DNA of 64,000 nt from Serratia sp. Ag1 (GCF_000743355.1 NZ_JQEI01000013.1:1-64000), one strand, 5' to 3'. Shown: positions 20,145 to 32,980, counted from the stretch's first letter. Notes: a model not told the origin generated them from the letters alone. Numbers and translations: made by a program.

Positions 20145-22487
20145 TTAGCGTTTTTTACCGAACGCGGCAGCCAGTGCATCACCCATGGCGCTGTTACCTG
20201 CCGGGGTGCTGCTGCGTGGCTTTGCAGCTTTGTTGGCAGGCGCGCGTGAAGGGTTATCACGTGCCGGAGTGCTATTGTTGTTGCCACCACCACCACGGCG
20301 TGCTGAACCTTCGCCCGGCTGCTCATCCAGGCGCATACTGAGCGCGATACGTTTGCGCTGCAGATCGACTTCCATCACCTTCACTTTGACGATATCACCG
20401 GCTTTCACCACGGTGTGCGGGTCTTCTACAAACTTGTCCGCCAACGAGGAGATATGCACCAGACCATCCTGATGGACGCCGATATCCACAAACGCGCCAA
20501 AGTTGGTGACGTTGGTGACCGAACCTTCCAGAATCATCCCCACTTGCAGGTCATTCAGCGTTTCTACGCCTTCGGCAAAAGTGGCGGTTTTGAATTCTGG
20601 GCGCGGATCGCGGCCTGGTTTTTCCAGCTCTTTCAGGATGTCGGTAACCGTAGGCACGCCGAATTTCTCATCGGTGAAGTCGCTGGCTTTCAGGTTGCGG
20701 ATAGCGCTGGGGTTGCCCATCAGCTCCTGCAACGCTTGTTGGGTGGCGGCCAGAATACGTTCTACTACCGGATAGGTTTCCGGGTGCACGGTTGAGGCAT
20801 CCAGCGGGTTATCACCGTGGTTGATACGCAGGAAGCCCGCGCACTGCTCAAAAGCTTTTGGCCCCAGGCGGCTGACTTTCAGCAGTTGTTCGCGGTTGCT
20901 GAAACGGCCATTCTCATCGCGCCAGGCGACGATGTTCTGCGCCATCATGCGCGTCAGACCGGCCACGCGGGTCAGCAGAGGGACGGAGGCGGTATTGAGA
21001 TCAACACCCACGGCGTTTACGCAGTCTTCCACCACCGAATCCAGTTTCTTCGCCAATTGGCTTTGGCTGACGTCGTGCTGATATTGGCCGACGCCGATGG
21101 ATTTAGGGTCGATCTTCACCAGTTCGGCCAGCGGATCCTGTAGGCGACGGGCGATGGAAACCGCACCGCGCAGCGAAACATCGAGGTTCGGGAACTCCAG
21201 CGCGGCCAGTTCGGAAGCGGAATACACCGAGGCACCGGCTTCGCTGACGATCACTTTCTGTGCTTTGACCTCTGGGTACTGCTGTTGCAGCTCGGCAAAG
21301 AAGCGCTCGGTCTCGCGGGAAGCGGTACCGTTACCGATCGCCACCAGCTCAACTTTATGCTTGAGGCACAACGCTGCAACCACCGCAGCGGCTTTGGCGG
21401 CCTGGCCGGTGTGCGGATAGACGGTGTCGGTCGCGACCAGTTTGCCGGTGGCATCCACCACCGCCACTTTGACCCCGGTACGCAGGCCCGGATCCAGCCC
21501 CATGGTGGCGCGCATACCGGCTGGAGCGGCCATCAGCAGATCGTGCATATTGCGGGCGAAAACGTTGATCGCTTCGTCTTCGGCACGTTCACGCAGGGTG
21601 CCCATCAGTTCGGTTTCCAGGTGCAACAGCACCTTGATGCGCCAGGTCCAGTTAACCACCGCTTTGCGCCAGGCATCGGCGGGCGCGTTGTTCAGGCGCA
21701 GGTTCAGGTGGTTGATGATGATCAGCTCGCCCTGGCTTTCGCGCGGCGCTTCTTCAAACTGCGGATCGGCATTCAGCGCCAGTTGCAGCACCCCTTCGTT
21801 ACGGCCACGGAACATCGCCAGCGCACGGTGGGAAGGCACTTGTGAAATCGGTTCATGGTGATCGAAGTAGTCACGGAATTTCGCGCCTTCCTCTTCTTTG
21901 CCTTCGACGACCTTGGACACCAGATGGGCGTTTTTCCACAGGTAGTCACGCACTTTAGCCAGCAAGGTGGCATCTTCGGCGAAGCGTTCCATCAGGATGT
22001 AGCGCGCGCCGTCCAGCGCCGCTTTCACATCGGCAACGCCTTTGTCGGCATCAAGATAACGTTCGGCCACCTGTTCTGGCTGCTGCTGCGGATCTTGCCA
22101 CAGTAAATCGGCCAGCGGTTCCAGACCCGCTTCAATGGCAATCTGCCCACGGGTGCGGCGCTTGGGTTTGTACGGCAGGTAGAGGTCTTCGAGTTCGGTT
22201 TTGCTCAGGGTGGCGTTAATCGCACCAGCCAGCTGTTCGGTCAGCTTACCTTGCTCGTCGATGGATTTGAGGATGGTCTGGCGGCGATCTTCCAGTTCAC
22301 GCAGGTAACCCAGGCGGGTTTCCAACTGACGTAGTTGGGTGTCATCCAGGCCTCCGGTGACTTCCTTACGATAGCGTGCGATGAACGGCACGGTGTTACC
22401 TTCATCCAGCAGGCGGATGGCAGAGTCAACTTGCTCAGGCCGGGCCTGCAGTTCTGTTGCAATAATGCGGCTCAGTGGGTCATTCAT
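20145..22487 (-). CDS. tex: Tex-family RNA-binding transcriptional accessory protein
   Basis: Tex/YhgF protein of 780 residues. Domains in order are a helical N-terminal Tex domain, a YqgF/RNase H-like fold ([17 protein letters not shown] near residue 330), two helix-hairpin-helix motifs ([17 protein letters not shown]), and a C-terminal S1 RNA-binding domain ([20 protein letters not shown]). A low-complexity basic tail with Gly/Asn/Ser/Pro runs follows. It binds nucleic acids and affects transcription and stress tolerance. It lies between feoABC and greB as in E. coli. The conservation of the body contrasts with the fast-evolving tail. Confidence 0.95.
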   Translation of the reverse strand: MNDPLSRIIATELQARPEQVDSAIRLLDEGNTVPFIARYRKEVTGGLDDTQLRQLETRLGYLRELEDRRQTILKSIDEQGKLTEQLAGAINATLSKTELEDLYLPYKPKRRTRGQIAIEAGLEPLADLLWQDPQQQPEQVAERYLDADKGVADVKAALDGARYILMERFAEDATLLAKVRDYLWKNAHLVSKVVEGKEEEGAKFRDYFDHHEPISQVPSHRALAMFRGRNEGVLQLALNADPQFEEAPRESQGELIIINHLNLRLNNAPADAWRKAVVNWTWRIKVLLHLETELMGTLRERAEDEAINVFARNMHDLLMAAPAGMRATMGLDPGLRTGVKVAVVDATGKLVATDTVYPHTGQAAKAAAVVAALCLKHKVELVAIGNGTASRETERFFAELQQQYPEVKAQKVIVSEAGASVYSASELAALEFPNLDVSLRGAVSIARRLQDPLAELVKIDPKSIGVGQYQHDVSQSQLAKKLDSVVEDCVNAVGVDLNTASVPLLTRVAGLTRMMAQNIVAWRDENGRFSNREQLLKVSRLGPKAFEQCAGFLRINHGDNPLDASTVHPETYPVVERILAATQQALQELMGNPSAIRNLKASDFTDEKFGVPTVTDILKELEKPGRDPRPEFKTATFAEGVETLNDLQVGMILEGSVTNVTNFGAFVDIGVHQDGLVHISSLADKFVEDPHTVVKAGDIVKVKVMEVDLQRKRIALSMRLDEQPGEGSARRGGGGNNNSTPARDNPSRAPANKAAKPRSSTPAGNSAMGDALAAAFGKKR

Positions 22488-22597
22488 AAGATCGGATATC
22501 TGCTCAGCACGATAATCAATAGGGGCATAGTTATACGGTTTGCAGGGATAAAATGCCAGCGTAGCGGGCGGTAGCGGTTTGCTGCTGGCTGAAATCC

Positions 22598-23074
22598 TCA
22601 GTCTGTCACATAGGTGATTTCATTGACTGACCAAAACGCTTCACCAGACGGTGTTTGCACTGTGGCGCTATCGCCCACTTCTTTTTTCAGCAATGCGCGG
22701 GCCATCGGCGAGTCGATGGAGATGTAATCTTTGCGGCCAAAAATCTCATCGTAACCGACGATGCGAAAGCGTTTGATATCACCATCATCGTTTTCGATCT
22801 CCACCCAGGCACCAAAGAACACGCGGCCTTCCTGCTGCGGTGAGTAATCGACAATTTTCAACTGCTCAAGGCATTTGGTGAGATAGCGCACCCGGCGATC
22901 GATTTCACGCAGCCGCTTTTTATTGTACTGGTAGTCGGCATTTTCACTTCTGTCGCCCAGGCTGGCAGCCCAGGTGACTTTCTTGGTGACTTCCGGGCGC
23001 TCTTCACGCCAAAGAAAGTCCAGCTCTTGCTTCAGCTTGTTGTAACCCTCGCGGGTAATCAGCAATGTTTTCAT
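22598..23074 (-). CDS. greB: Transcription elongation factor GreB
   Basis: 158 residues. The N-terminal coiled coil reaches into the RNA polymerase secondary channel; its tip has the acidic pair in [12 protein letters not shown]. The C-terminal domain is FKBP-like. GreB stimulates RNA cleavage by backtracked polymerase. The [16 protein letters not shown] segment and the length fit GreB and not GreA. It is divergent from ompR. Confidence 0.95.
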   Translation of the reverse strand: MKTLLITREGYNKLKQELDFLWREERPEVTKKVTWAASLGDRSENADYQYNKKRLREIDRRVRYLTKCLEQLKIVDYSPQQEGRVFFGAWVEIENDDGDIKRFRIVGYDEIFGRKDYISIDSPMARALLKKEVGDSATVQTPSGEAFWSVNEITYVTD

Positions 23075-23425
23075 CGTTATCCACTTTGCAGGTAGCCGTT
23101 AATCTGAGGATTCTCGCATAAACGGGTCATCGAGTGCGTTTTTTATGGTTATCGCTGAGGTACACTGCCAACACCGCTTTTGTTGTCAACGTCAGCCACC
23201 GCAAGCCGGTTTTTTTGACCAGCGGTGGTGCTATCCTGCGTGAAAACAATTGATATTTGAGCAAAAGAATAAGCTTTGTAACAATTTCGGCTAGAATGTA
23301 TACCATTAAATGCTGTCAGTAATGGTGGCGTTTTTTAACAATACGAGGCCGTTGCCAACGAGTTGCCAAGTATGGGTACGGGCCACAGCCTAGAATCAGG
23401 CAATACAGCCTTTGGGAGTAACACA
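23075..23425. promoter_or_regulatory. greB-ompR divergent intergenic region
   Basis: 351 bases without a gene, holding the greB and ompR-envZ promoters. Near 23290-23305 the plus strand has TAGAATGTATACC, a possible -10 region for ompR, followed by a leader of about 120 bases. I could not pick a -35 or an operator with confidence. Confidence 0.45.
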
Positions 23426-25512
<2,087 letters not shown>

Positions 25513-25515
25513 TTT

Positions 25516-25541
25516 CCTGACCGGGCAGTGGCTCGGTCAGG
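25516..25541 (+). terminator. envZ terminator
   Basis: CCTGACCG and CGGTCAGG form an 8-bp stem followed by GTTTTC just after the envZ stop. The 3' arm reaches into the last codons of the convergent toxin gene, so the accessory pair sits tightly against the core operon. Confidence 0.65.
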
Positions 25542-26016
25542 GTTTTCTGCTCATCACGTAATATTCCGCTGCTTCTTCATGCAAACGCCTGCCGGTTATG
25601 GCCTGCCAAGGGTCGATTAACTCAATCCCGCAATGGAGAAAGTCTTTGGTATTACGTGTTGCCAGTGTTGCGCCATATTGCAGACAGGTGGCGGCAATTT
25701 GTGTGTCGGGAATACTCATTAACCTACCTTGCCGCTGATTTCTTCCCATTAACTGAGCGTATTGCAAAGCGCAAAGTGTATCAAATGGCAGAATCTGCTC
25801 ATCGAATCTTATCTGTACTGCCTCGGACAGTTTATTCCTGAGCTCAAGCTGACGTTTGCCGTCAGGCATACAGGCAACCCCGCTAAACAACTCTGCAAGT
25901 ACAATGACGCTCAGATAAAGTTCGTCGTTATCTTTTTCATTCAGCCAACTAATGACGTTGTAATGTGGATGAGGGCGCAAGGTTTCTGAAATGACATTGG
26001 TGTCGAGAATAATCAT
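25537..26016 (-). CDS. PIN-domain toxin, VapC/FitB type
   Basis: Probable ribonuclease toxin of 159 residues. PIN-domain acidic residues are visible at D5 (ILDTNVISE), E42 (LAELFSG), D104 (SIPDTQIAAT) and D125 (RNTKDF). The pattern is closest to the FitB branch of the VapC family. It starts inside the last four bases of the upstream antitoxin gene (ATGA overlap), the usual layout of a toxin-antitoxin pair. The C-terminal 20 residues go beyond the usual PIN end. RNA target unknown. The pair lies between envZ and pckA, genes that are close neighbours in E. coli, so it is probably acquired. Confidence 0.85.
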   Translation of the reverse strand: MIILDTNVISETLRPHPHYNVISWLNEKDNDELYLSVIVLAELFSGVACMPDGKRQLELRNKLSEAVQIRFDEQILPFDTLCALQYAQLMGRNQRQGRLMSIPDTQIAATCLQYGATLATRNTKDFLHCGIELIDPWQAITGRRLHEEAAEYYVMSRKP

Positions 26017-26276
26017 GCTGGGTCATCATCATCGTCAAAGGTGACAATACGCGGTGGCACGGCATCGCGGGGAGGGATCTCCAGCTCTACACCACCGAAT
26101 TCGGCAAAATGCTGGTGCATCCAGGTGCCTAAACCGTAGCGCGGCGGTTTTTTCATCAGTGCCTGTTTCAAAATCATACGTGCTTCCTCCTCCATGGAAT
26201 GGCCATTTTTAGCCGCTGAGATACGCAGCAATTCTTTTACTTCATCATCCAGATTCCTGACGGTGATAGTAGCCAT
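26013..26276 (-). CDS. Ribbon-helix-helix antitoxin, VapB/FitA type
   Basis: 87 residues with an N-terminal ribbon-helix-helix (ATITVRNLDDEVKELLRISA, then NGHSMEEEARMIL), the FitA/Phd-like DNA-binding antitoxin start. The C-terminus is acidic and ends in DDDDDPA; that region would wrap the toxin active site. It is the first gene of the pair and overlaps the toxin start by four bases. It probably represses its own promoter together with the toxin; a repeated ATGATT sequence lies just upstream. Confidence 0.83.
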   Translation of the reverse strand: MATITVRNLDDEVKELLRISAAKNGHSMEEEARMILKQALMKKPPRYGLGTWMHQHFAEFGGVELEIPPRDAVPPRIVTFDDDDDPA

Positions 26277-26295
26277 TGAACCCCCTTTGCTAGCA

Positions 26296-26314
26296 ATGAT
26301 TGCATTGCATGATT
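26296..26314 (-). promoter_or_regulatory. Possible operator of the toxin-antitoxin pair
   Basis: Two copies of ATGATT, 13 bases apart start to start, lie 20-38 bases before the antitoxin start, with a TGCTAGCA palindrome beside them. Ribbon-helix-helix antitoxins bind short repeats in such positions. There is no other support. Confidence 0.3.
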
Positions 26315-26352
26315 ATCCTATCGGGGTGATTAAAAAACAAGCAGATGAAACG

Positions 26353-26375
26353 AAAAAAGGCGCGGTGCGCGCCTT
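26353..26375 (-). terminator. pckA terminator
   Basis: On the minus strand AAGGCGCGC and GCGCGCCTT-type arms (GGCGCG...CGCGCC) are followed by a run of six T. It lies 60 bases after the pckA stop and isolates it from the toxin-antitoxin pair. Confidence 0.75.
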
Positions 26376-26434
26376 GGGGAGAAGTATAGGGGGCTGGGTG
26401 ATAAAGACCGTTACAACGCCCCCTACAGAGGGTA

Positions 26435-28054
26435 TTACAGCTTCGGCCCTACACTGACCAGCGCTGCACCAGCCGGTGTGTCGGTATATTTGTCAAAGTT
26501 GGTGATAAAGCGCTTCGCCAGATCCTGCGCTTTTTCTTCCCATTGCTCTACCTTGGCGTAGGTGGCGCGAGGATCGAGGATCGCCGGATCAACGCCTGGC
26601 AAGGTGGTTGGCATCGCCAGATCGAAGATCGGCAGCGTGATGGTTTCTGCTTTATCGATCTCACCGCTGAGGATGGCGTCGATAATGCCACGGGTATCTT
26701 TGATCGAAATACGTTTACCAGTGCCGTTCCAACCGGTATTCACCAGGTAAGCCTGTGCACCGGCAGCCTGCATACGCTTAACCAATACTTCGGCGTATTG
26801 GGTTGGGTGCAGTGACAGGAAAGCAGCACCGAAGCAGGCGGAGAAGGTTGGGGTTGGTTCGGTGACACCGCGCTCGGTACCGGCCAGCTTGGCAGTGAAA
26901 CCAGACAGGAAGTGGTACTGGGTCTGGTTAGCCGTCAGGCGCGATACCGGCGGCAGTACGCCAAAGGCATCGGCGGTCAGGAAGATCACCTTGGTGGCAT
27001 GGCCTGCTTTCGAAACCGGCTTAACAATGTTGTGGATGTGGTAGATCGGATAGGAAACGCGGGTGTTCTCGGTTTTCGAACCATCATTGAAATCCACGGT
27101 ACCATCGGCCAAGACGGTCACGTTTTCCAGCAGCGCATCGCGCTTGATGGCGTGATAAATATCCGGTTCAGCTTCTTCGGAAAGTTTGATGGTTTTAGCG
27201 TAGCAACCACCTTCGAAGTTGAAGACACCGTCGTCATCCCAACCGTGCTCGTCGTCACCGATCAGTTGGCGTTTCGGATCGGTAGAAAGCGTGGTTTTAC
27301 CGGTGCCGGACAGGCCAAAGAACACTGCCACATCGCCTTTCTCGCCCACGTTGGCCGAGCAGTGCATAGAGGCAATGCCTTTTAGCGGCAGCAGGTAGTT
27401 CATCATTGAGAACATCCCTTTCTTCATTTCGCCGCCGTACCAGGTTCCGCCGATCAACTGCATGCGTTCGGTCAGGTTGAACGCCACGAAGTTTTCCGAG
27501 TTCAGACCCTGTTGCTGCCAGTTCGGGTTGGTGCATTTAGCCCCGTTCATTACCACGAAGTCAGGTTCGAAGTCCTGCAGTTCTTCTTCGCTTGGGCGGA
27601 TAAACATGTTTTTCACAAAGTGTGCCTGCCAGGCCACTTCGGTGATGAAGCGGACTTTCAGGCGCGAATCTGCGTTGGCACCGCAGAAAGTATCAACCAC
27701 AAACAGACGTTTGCCAGAGAGTTGTTCGGTAACTAGCTGTTTCAGATCTGCCCAGACTGCCGGGCTGAGAGGTTTATTATCGTTTTTGCCTTTACCCTGA
27801 TCGGCCCACCAGACGGTGTCCCGGGTGATATCGTCGCGAACGATGTATTTATCTTTTGGAGAACGACCAGTAAAGATACCGGTATCAACGGCAACGGCTC
27901 CCAAGCTGGTTACGACGCCACGCTCAAACCCTTTCAGTGAAGGATCGGTCTCTTCCTTAAACAGTAATTCATAACTCGGATTGTGAACGATTTCACCAAC
28001 GTTATGAATACCATAAGCGGCAAGATCCTGGTGGGTTATACCTTTAACACGCAT
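26435..28054 (-). CDS. pckA: Phosphoenolpyruvate carboxykinase (ATP) PckA
   Basis: 539 residues, as in E. coli. It converts oxaloacetate and ATP to phosphoenolpyruvate, CO2 and ADP, the committed step of gluconeogenesis. The kinase-1a P-loop [12 protein letters not shown] is near residue 248, followed by the metal-binding GDDEHGWDD. Substrate-binding motifs RSPKDKYIV and [10 protein letters not shown] are present. The start at 28054 has a strong AAGGAG ribosome site. Upstream, at 28137-28151, lies a near-palindrome AACGTTTTAAACGTT that may be an operator. E. coli yhgE, next to pckA there, is missing here. Confidence 0.97.
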   Translation of the reverse strand: MRVKGITHQDLAAYGIHNVGEIVHNPSYELLFKEETDPSLKGFERGVVTSLGAVAVDTGIFTGRSPKDKYIVRDDITRDTVWWADQGKGKNDNKPLSPAVWADLKQLVTEQLSGKRLFVVDTFCGANADSRLKVRFITEVAWQAHFVKNMFIRPSEEELQDFEPDFVVMNGAKCTNPNWQQQGLNSENFVAFNLTERMQLIGGTWYGGEMKKGMFSMMNYLLPLKGIASMHCSANVGEKGDVAVFFGLSGTGKTTLSTDPKRQLIGDDEHGWDDDGVFNFEGGCYAKTIKLSEEAEPDIYHAIKRDALLENVTVLADGTVDFNDGSKTENTRVSYPIYHIHNIVKPVSKAGHATKVIFLTADAFGVLPPVSRLTANQTQYHFLSGFTAKLAGTERGVTEPTPTFSACFGAAFLSLHPTQYAEVLVKRMQAAGAQAYLVNTGWNGTGKRISIKDTRGIIDAILSGEIDKAETITLPIFDLAMPTTLPGVDPAILDPRATYAKVEQWEEKAQDLAKRFITNFDKYTDTPAGAALVSVGPKL

Positions 28055-28212
28055 GTCACTGCTCCTTGATCACAGAATTTCTGGCAACAATTGTAGGGAT
28101 TCAGCAGAGAGTAACCGCGATAGCTATCAAATATTTAACGTTTTAAACGTTTTTTAGCTACGTTATGAGATATAGCACACGGAAAAAAGCAAGTGTGCAA
28201 ATGGAGGGGGTT

Positions 28213-28236
28213 GGCGAGCGACAAAGTGCGCTCGCC
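28213..28236 (-). terminator. Possible hslO terminator hairpin
   Basis: A perfect 8-bp stem, GGCGAGCG and CGCTCGCC, lies 16 bases after the hslO stop. No T tract follows on the minus strand, so it may be a weak or Rho-assisted stop. Confidence 0.4.
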
Positions 28237-28251
28237 AGAGTGTGGTGCAAC

Positions 28252-29130
28252 TTAGTGTAACTGTGGGTTGCTGTCGGTATTACCACTGTAAAGTGCGGCA
28301 ATATCCACGGCATCGAAGACATAATGATTGCCACAATAGTCGCAATTCATGTCGATGTTGCCATCCTGTTCCAGCATATTGGTGACTTCTTCTACCGGCA
28401 GTGTCAGGAGCGCATCGGCGCAGCGCTGGCGTGAACAGGTGCAGCGGAACGTCACGTCCTGCGGTTCATAGAGCGTCACTTCTTCCTGATGGTACAAGCG
28501 GTAGAGCACCTCGTTGGCCGGTAAGCTGAACAGCTCTTCACTCTTGATGGTGGCAGTCAGTTGCACCAGATGGTCGAAATCATCAGCATTGCCGTCCTGT
28601 GCCGGTAAAACCTGCAGCAACATACCGCTCGCGGCGGGTTTCCCGGCAGATTCGCCGGTACGGATGAACAAGCGGGTCGGCAACTGTTCGGACTGGCGGA
28701 AATAGCCTTCCAGGCAGGCGGCCAGCGTGTCACCTTCCAACCCGACAACGCCCTGATAGCGCTCACCTTCTGTCGGGCTGATGGTAATAACCATAATACC
28801 GTTGCCGAGCATCTGGTGCAGCGTGTTGCCTTCGGTAATCGGGCCTTCCACACGGGCCACGCCGCGCATTTCCTGGCGGTTGTTACCGTTGATCACTGCC
28901 AGTTTAAGCGGGCCATCACCTTGTAACTGCACGGTGATATCACCGTCAAATTTCAGCGTGGCGGTCAGCAGGCTGGTGGCAACCAGTAATTCACCGAGCA
29001 GCTTTTGTACCGGTGCCGGGTAGTCATGATTGGTCAGAATCTGCTGATAGGTTTCATTGACGGTAACCAGTTCACCGCGCACCGCGTAGTTTTCGAACAG
29101 GTAACGGTGTAATTGGTCATGATTGGACAT
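28252..29130 (-). CDS. hslO: Redox-regulated chaperone Hsp33 (HslO)
   Basis: 292 residues, the family length. The C-terminal zinc centre has CTC...C and CDYC cysteines (CTCSRQRC and [12 protein letters not shown]) that form disulfides on oxidation and switch on holdase activity. It protects proteins during oxidative heat stress in the cytoplasm. It follows hslR by 60 bases on the same strand; the two are heat-shock genes in E. coli. Confidence 0.97.
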   Translation of the reverse strand: MSNHDQLHRYLFENYAVRGELVTVNETYQQILTNHDYPAPVQKLLGELLVATSLLTATLKFDGDITVQLQGDGPLKLAVINGNNRQEMRGVARVEGPITEGNTLHQMLGNGIMVITISPTEGERYQGVVGLEGDTLAACLEGYFRQSEQLPTRLFIRTGESAGKPAASGMLLQVLPAQDGNADDFDHLVQLTATIKSEELFSLPANEVLYRLYHQEEVTLYEPQDVTFRCTCSRQRCADALLTLPVEEVTNMLEQDGNIDMNCDYCGNHYVFDAVDIAALYSGNTDSNPQLH

Positions 29131-29190
29131 AGTTTTCTCTCATTGAGGTGAGGGAGGATTCCGGCTCACCAAGCTATCTTATGTGCGGGC

Positions 29191-29589
29191 CTACTGGCTC
29201 TTGAATTTAATCAAATCGCGCCGCTCTTTTTTGTCTGGACGGCGATCCGGGTGTGGCATCGTCAGCGCGTTCATCTTGCGGGCCAGCGCCATTTTCTCAC
29301 GGTTGGCGATGCTGGCCTCCGTTTCCTGATAGATCTGCTGGGCCTCGCTGGCTCCACGCCGTTGGCCAGTTACCGCCAGTACCACCACGGTACGTTCTTC
29401 ATTGCCCTGGCGCAGTTTGATCTCGGCATTAATCTCAACGGTTTTGCTCGGCTTGCTGCGTTGCCCGTTGTAATGCACTTTGCCGCCGTCGATCATTTCA
29501 CGTGCCAGCGCCCGGGTTTTATAAAAACGTGCGGCCCACAGCCATTTGTCCAGACGGACGGCGCTATCCTGTGTTTCCTTGGTTTTCAT
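29191..29589 (-). CDS. hslR: Heat-shock protein 15 (HslR), S4-domain RNA-binding protein
   Basis: 132 residues with an S4 RNA-binding domain near the N-terminus (VRLDKWLWAARFYKTRALA) and a basic C-terminal tail. Hsp15 binds stalled 50S subunits that carry a nascent chain with attached tRNA and helps recycle them. Its start codon overlaps the end of yrfG, so translation is probably coupled. Confidence 0.96.
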   Translation of the reverse strand: MKTKETQDSAVRLDKWLWAARFYKTRALAREMIDGGKVHYNGQRSKPSKTVEINAEIKLRQGNEERTVVVLAVTGQRRGASEAQQIYQETEASIANREKMALARKMNALTMPHPDRRPDKKERRDLIKFKSQ

Positions 29590-30266
29590 TATTCCCCCTG
29601 TTGCAGCGCTGGTATCAACTGGCGGTAGTCGCTCATTGATGGGTAGTGCTGAAAAGTTTTACTCACCGTGCTGGAGTCCGGGTTTTGCACCCCTAGGCAG
29701 TGGCGGATACCAAAGGTTTGGGCGGCGTCCAGAATAGGCTCGCTGTCATCAACAAACAGCGTGCGCTGTGGATCAAAGCCGGTTTGCTGCTGTACCGCCT
29801 GCCACAGACGCTGATCTTCTTTTGGATAACCAAATGTGTGGGTGGAAAGTAATAAATCAAGGTGTTGATCCAGCCCGGTGTGCTCAATTTTTACCGCCAG
29901 GCTATGCGGATGGGCATTGGTCAGCAGAATAGTCCGGCGGCCAGCCTGGCGCAAAGCCTGCAGAAACGGCGCAGTATCTGCGCGCAGCCGCGCGCGGTTA
30001 CCCACTTCGCTGGTCATACGGTAGATATCCAGCCCCAGCCGATGGCTCCAATAATCAAAGCAATACCAGTTCATGGTGTGCTGCACTGCGAGATATTCGG
30101 CATGAATGATTTTACGGGCATCATCAAAAGGGATAGCCCGCAGTTCACTCAGCGCTCGTGGCACCAGCGTCAGCCAGAAATGGCTATCGAACTCCAGATC
30201 GAGCAGCGTGCCGTCCATATCCAGCAGCACGGTATCAATATCGCGCCAGTCGAACTCGGGAACCAT
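29589..30266 (-). CDS. yrfG: HAD-family phosphatase YrfG (GMP/IMP nucleotidase)
   Basis: 225 residues from the ATG at 30266; a nine-residue upstream extension is not conserved. HAD motif I is DMDGTLLDLEF, motif II LLTNAHPHSL, and motifs III/IV are in GYPKEDQRLW and FVDDSEPILDAA. In E. coli this enzyme dephosphorylates GMP and IMP. It lies between igaA and hslR as in E. coli, on the same strand. Confidence 0.93.
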   Translation of the reverse strand: MVPEFDWRDIDTVLLDMDGTLLDLEFDSHFWLTLVPRALSELRAIPFDDARKIIHAEYLAVQHTMNWYCFDYWSHRLGLDIYRMTSEVGNRARLRADTAPFLQALRQAGRRTILLTNAHPHSLAVKIEHTGLDQHLDLLLSTHTFGYPKEDQRLWQAVQQQTGFDPQRTLFVDDSEPILDAAQTFGIRHCLGVQNPDSSTVSKTFQHYPSMSDYRQLIPALQQGE

Positions 30267-30365
30267 GAAAAAACTCCGTAAGCAGGCCAACAAGGGTCAA
30301 TAGTGTTAGCGTAGCATAAGCCGAGTCAGGGGAGTGCACGCGAGATGCCTGGGATAGGAAACGCC

Positions 30366-32504
30366 CTAAATGACCGGGCGTATGACGACTGGCGTGAGCT
30401 GGGGGTTGAAACAGCTTTCATAGTAGCGCTGGATGTCGGCAAGGCGATGTTGGTTCTTGCGCCAGCGTTGTACCAGCCGCCAGGCACTATAGCCAAGAGT
30501 GCCCACCAGGGCCAGCAGCAGCAGGCTGGTGCCGAGGTAACGCCACAGGGTGATGATATCCGGTTCGCTGTGCAAGGCGATATGGCGGGTGCCATTGGCA
30601 TCAACGGAGATATTGGTAATGACGCCCTGAGCGCGGAACGGTGTGTTCAGCAGCAGTCTGGAGAGACGTTGCAGTTCGTTCCACTGTTCGAGAGCGCTAT
30701 ATTCGCTCAGCGATTGGGTTGGCAATGGATGATCAACCAACTGTTTGCCTTCGTCGCTGGAGATCAGGAAACCGCCCGGCGGTGGGCTATTGAGTGCGGA
30801 CGCCGACTGGCGGATCTCGTTGGTGACAAACGACGAGGTAGCGGCGCTGCTCAGGCTGTCGAGGGATTCGGCACTGACTGGCCGTAAAAGGACGTTAACC
30901 CCCTTCAGGGTGCCGGATTTAGCGCGTTTTACCAAGCCAGCCCAGTTTTTGGCATTGCCCAGATTGACCAAGGCATTTTTCAGCCGGACACAGTCGTTTT
31001 CTGCATCGCAGAGATCTTGGGTTTTGAGCACAATATCCGAGAAATCATCCAGCAGGATCATACCGGATTTTTCAATCGCGCTTGCCAACTGGGGGTTAAG
31101 TTTCTGCTCAGCCCCGCTTGGATGCAGTTGCCGCTTAATCGTGGCCAACAGGGCGGAGGCTTTATCGATCACTTCTGATTCTGGTTGTGGCAAGGGTTCG
31201 GCATTGTTCCAGTAGATCTTGGAGCAATCGAAAGGCATAAAGTTGGGCTGCGTAATGGTGACGTTGCCTGATGGCACATAGCACATGCCATAGCCTTGAA
31301 TTCTTAAGGTATCACCAATACGCAGTGGTGCAGCCTCCAGTGCTTGCACGCTGGTGACATCGGATTTCTGCGCCCCCTGTAGCCAGGCGCTGCTGAGTTT
31401 GAACGGCAGGCTGAGCGGGACATAGGTCAGCAACAAAAGCATAATCACCAGGGAGCTGGCGGTCAGTACGGCGTGCTTTACCCATGGCTGCAGAGGGAAA
31501 TTTTTGACCTCGTCGTGCAGGGAGAGGTACTGCCCTTGGCGCACCACCTGGCGGTTGAGATAGATATCCACATTGGTGACTTTACCCAGATCCGCCGCGA
31601 GGTAAGGTTGCCAGTGTGCAGGGTAGGTCAAATCGATCGCTCCGAGAGAAATATTGCTGAGCTGCCCCTGATCGGATTCGCCGAATAATCCCCAGCGTTT
31701 TGGGGTGCCACGCAGGCAGTGGACTTCTTTCAGCTCGCTTTCCGTTGGGTGGCGGAGCAGGTTCCAGCAACCCCAGATAATCATCAGCACGGCAACACAT
31801 ATCATCCAGGGGATGATGATTACCGGGCTGATCAGGCTAAAGAATAACAGCAAGAGTGCGGCGGAAATGGTCGCCGCTTCTTTGATACCGTTCGGTCGAT
31901 TGAGCGCGTGTTCCTGGGGCGTTTCTTTACGAATGTTTACCAGTTCAACATGTTCACTCTCTTCCTGACGGATCGACGCATTCTTTGCTGGCATTGCAGT
32001 AACCATTGGTGGTTGTGGGCGTTCGTGTATGTAGTCAAGCAACGAATAGCCATTAAGAGAGATAACCAGTGGCAGTGTCTGGGTTTTGATCACCTCAACA
32101 TGATTATCGGCGCTAATGTATTGTTCCCAAAACGGTGGCAGATGTATTTCTTCAGAATCAAGATAATAGCGCCAGTTATTGGGCTCATCACTGGCCAGAC
32201 CATAGCGGGTAATAGCATGAGTGATGGGGTAAACGTTATCGCTCTGTGGTGTGAGAGCTAACCTGACGGAGGGCAGTGCCGTCGAGGTGGGCAAAAATTT
32301 GTTATTGAGCTTATTTTGTTGGTTAAGATAATGCTCAACCGCCGCACGCTCATCCAGAGTCAGCTTGCGGTGCGTTGGTTTAATAAACGACAGGGCACTT
32401 AAGCCTACCAACGTTGGCCGTTTGTATAATTTGAACCAGAAGTAGAGGCCAGCAACGATCAGGCCAGCCAGCACCAAGGCCAATATTAACGCTATTGTGC
32501 TCAT
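30366..32504 (-). CDS. igaA: Rcs phosphorelay inhibitor IgaA (YrfF)
   Basis: Inner-membrane protein of 712 residues. Transmembrane stretches are visible at the N-terminus (5-25), at two closely spaced segments around 210-250, near 345-370, and at the C-terminus around 650-670, with a large periplasmic region between the last two. Conserved segments include GLASDEPNNWRYYLDSEE and LRGTPKRWGLFGE. IgaA holds the RcsCDB envelope-stress phosphorelay off and is essential in bacteria with an active Rcs system. Its presence implies a working Rcs pathway elsewhere in the genome. Confidence 0.95.
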   Translation of the reverse strand: MSTIALILALVLAGLIVAGLYFWFKLYKRPTLVGLSALSFIKPTHRKLTLDERAAVEHYLNQQNKLNNKFLPTSTALPSVRLALTPQSDNVYPITHAITRYGLASDEPNNWRYYLDSEEIHLPPFWEQYISADNHVEVIKTQTLPLVISLNGYSLLDYIHERPQPPMVTAMPAKNASIRQEESEHVELVNIRKETPQEHALNRPNGIKEAATISAALLLLFFSLISPVIIIPWMICVAVLMIIWGCWNLLRHPTESELKEVHCLRGTPKRWGLFGESDQGQLSNISLGAIDLTYPAHWQPYLAADLGKVTNVDIYLNRQVVRQGQYLSLHDEVKNFPLQPWVKHAVLTASSLVIMLLLLTYVPLSLPFKLSSAWLQGAQKSDVTSVQALEAAPLRIGDTLRIQGYGMCYVPSGNVTITQPNFMPFDCSKIYWNNAEPLPQPESEVIDKASALLATIKRQLHPSGAEQKLNPQLASAIEKSGMILLDDFSDIVLKTQDLCDAENDCVRLKNALVNLGNAKNWAGLVKRAKSGTLKGVNVLLRPVSAESLDSLSSAATSSFVTNEIRQSASALNSPPPGGFLISSDEGKQLVDHPLPTQSLSEYSALEQWNELQRLSRLLLNTPFRAQGVITNISVDANGTRHIALHSEPDIITLWRYLGTSLLLLALVGTLGYSAWRLVQRWRKNQHRLADIQRYYESCFNPQLTPVVIRPVI

Positions 32505-32980
32505 GCTGCCCTCATCGCGAACCCGAAAGACTTGCCAACCACACGCATAATTTTCTGCCTAATTATAGGGGGTTAGCTTCCAAGGGATACATACCCTTCC
32601 TGCCTGAAGCCGCTGGCAAGCGGCAACTTGGATATCGGGTAGAATCACCCATAATCAACGTTTACTGGTTTCACTAAGTTATCCCTTAGTGAGAGCCTAC
32701 AGAATCCATGAATAACATGATGATAGCAATCCCTTCGTAAGCTCGATATCGGCTTTATCCTATTTTATTATTCAGTTTTTAGTGAGTTCTTTGGGAAAAT
32801 AGCTCTGTACTGGCTACGCTTGTTAAAAAAAAGTAAATTAATGCTTGAGCTCGTTGCGACTGAGGCTCTCATTAACGCACAATGTGATCAAGATCGAGTT
32901 GTGTGCCCCAGTTTGGTGCAGCACGCCCATCATTATCCTGGTTATCCGCTTTCTGAGGGGATCACCCATTTGAGGCAATC
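32505..32980. other. igaA-nudE divergent intergenic region
   Basis: 476 bases without a convincing gene. It holds the igaA and nudE promoters. A perfect 8-bp hairpin, TCACTAAG and CTTAGTGA with loop TTATCC, lies at 32671-32692, and A+T-rich sequence is at 32755-32845. A 64-codon frame from 32820 uses a TTG start and runs into nudE out of frame; I do not think it is real. Confidence 0.4.
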
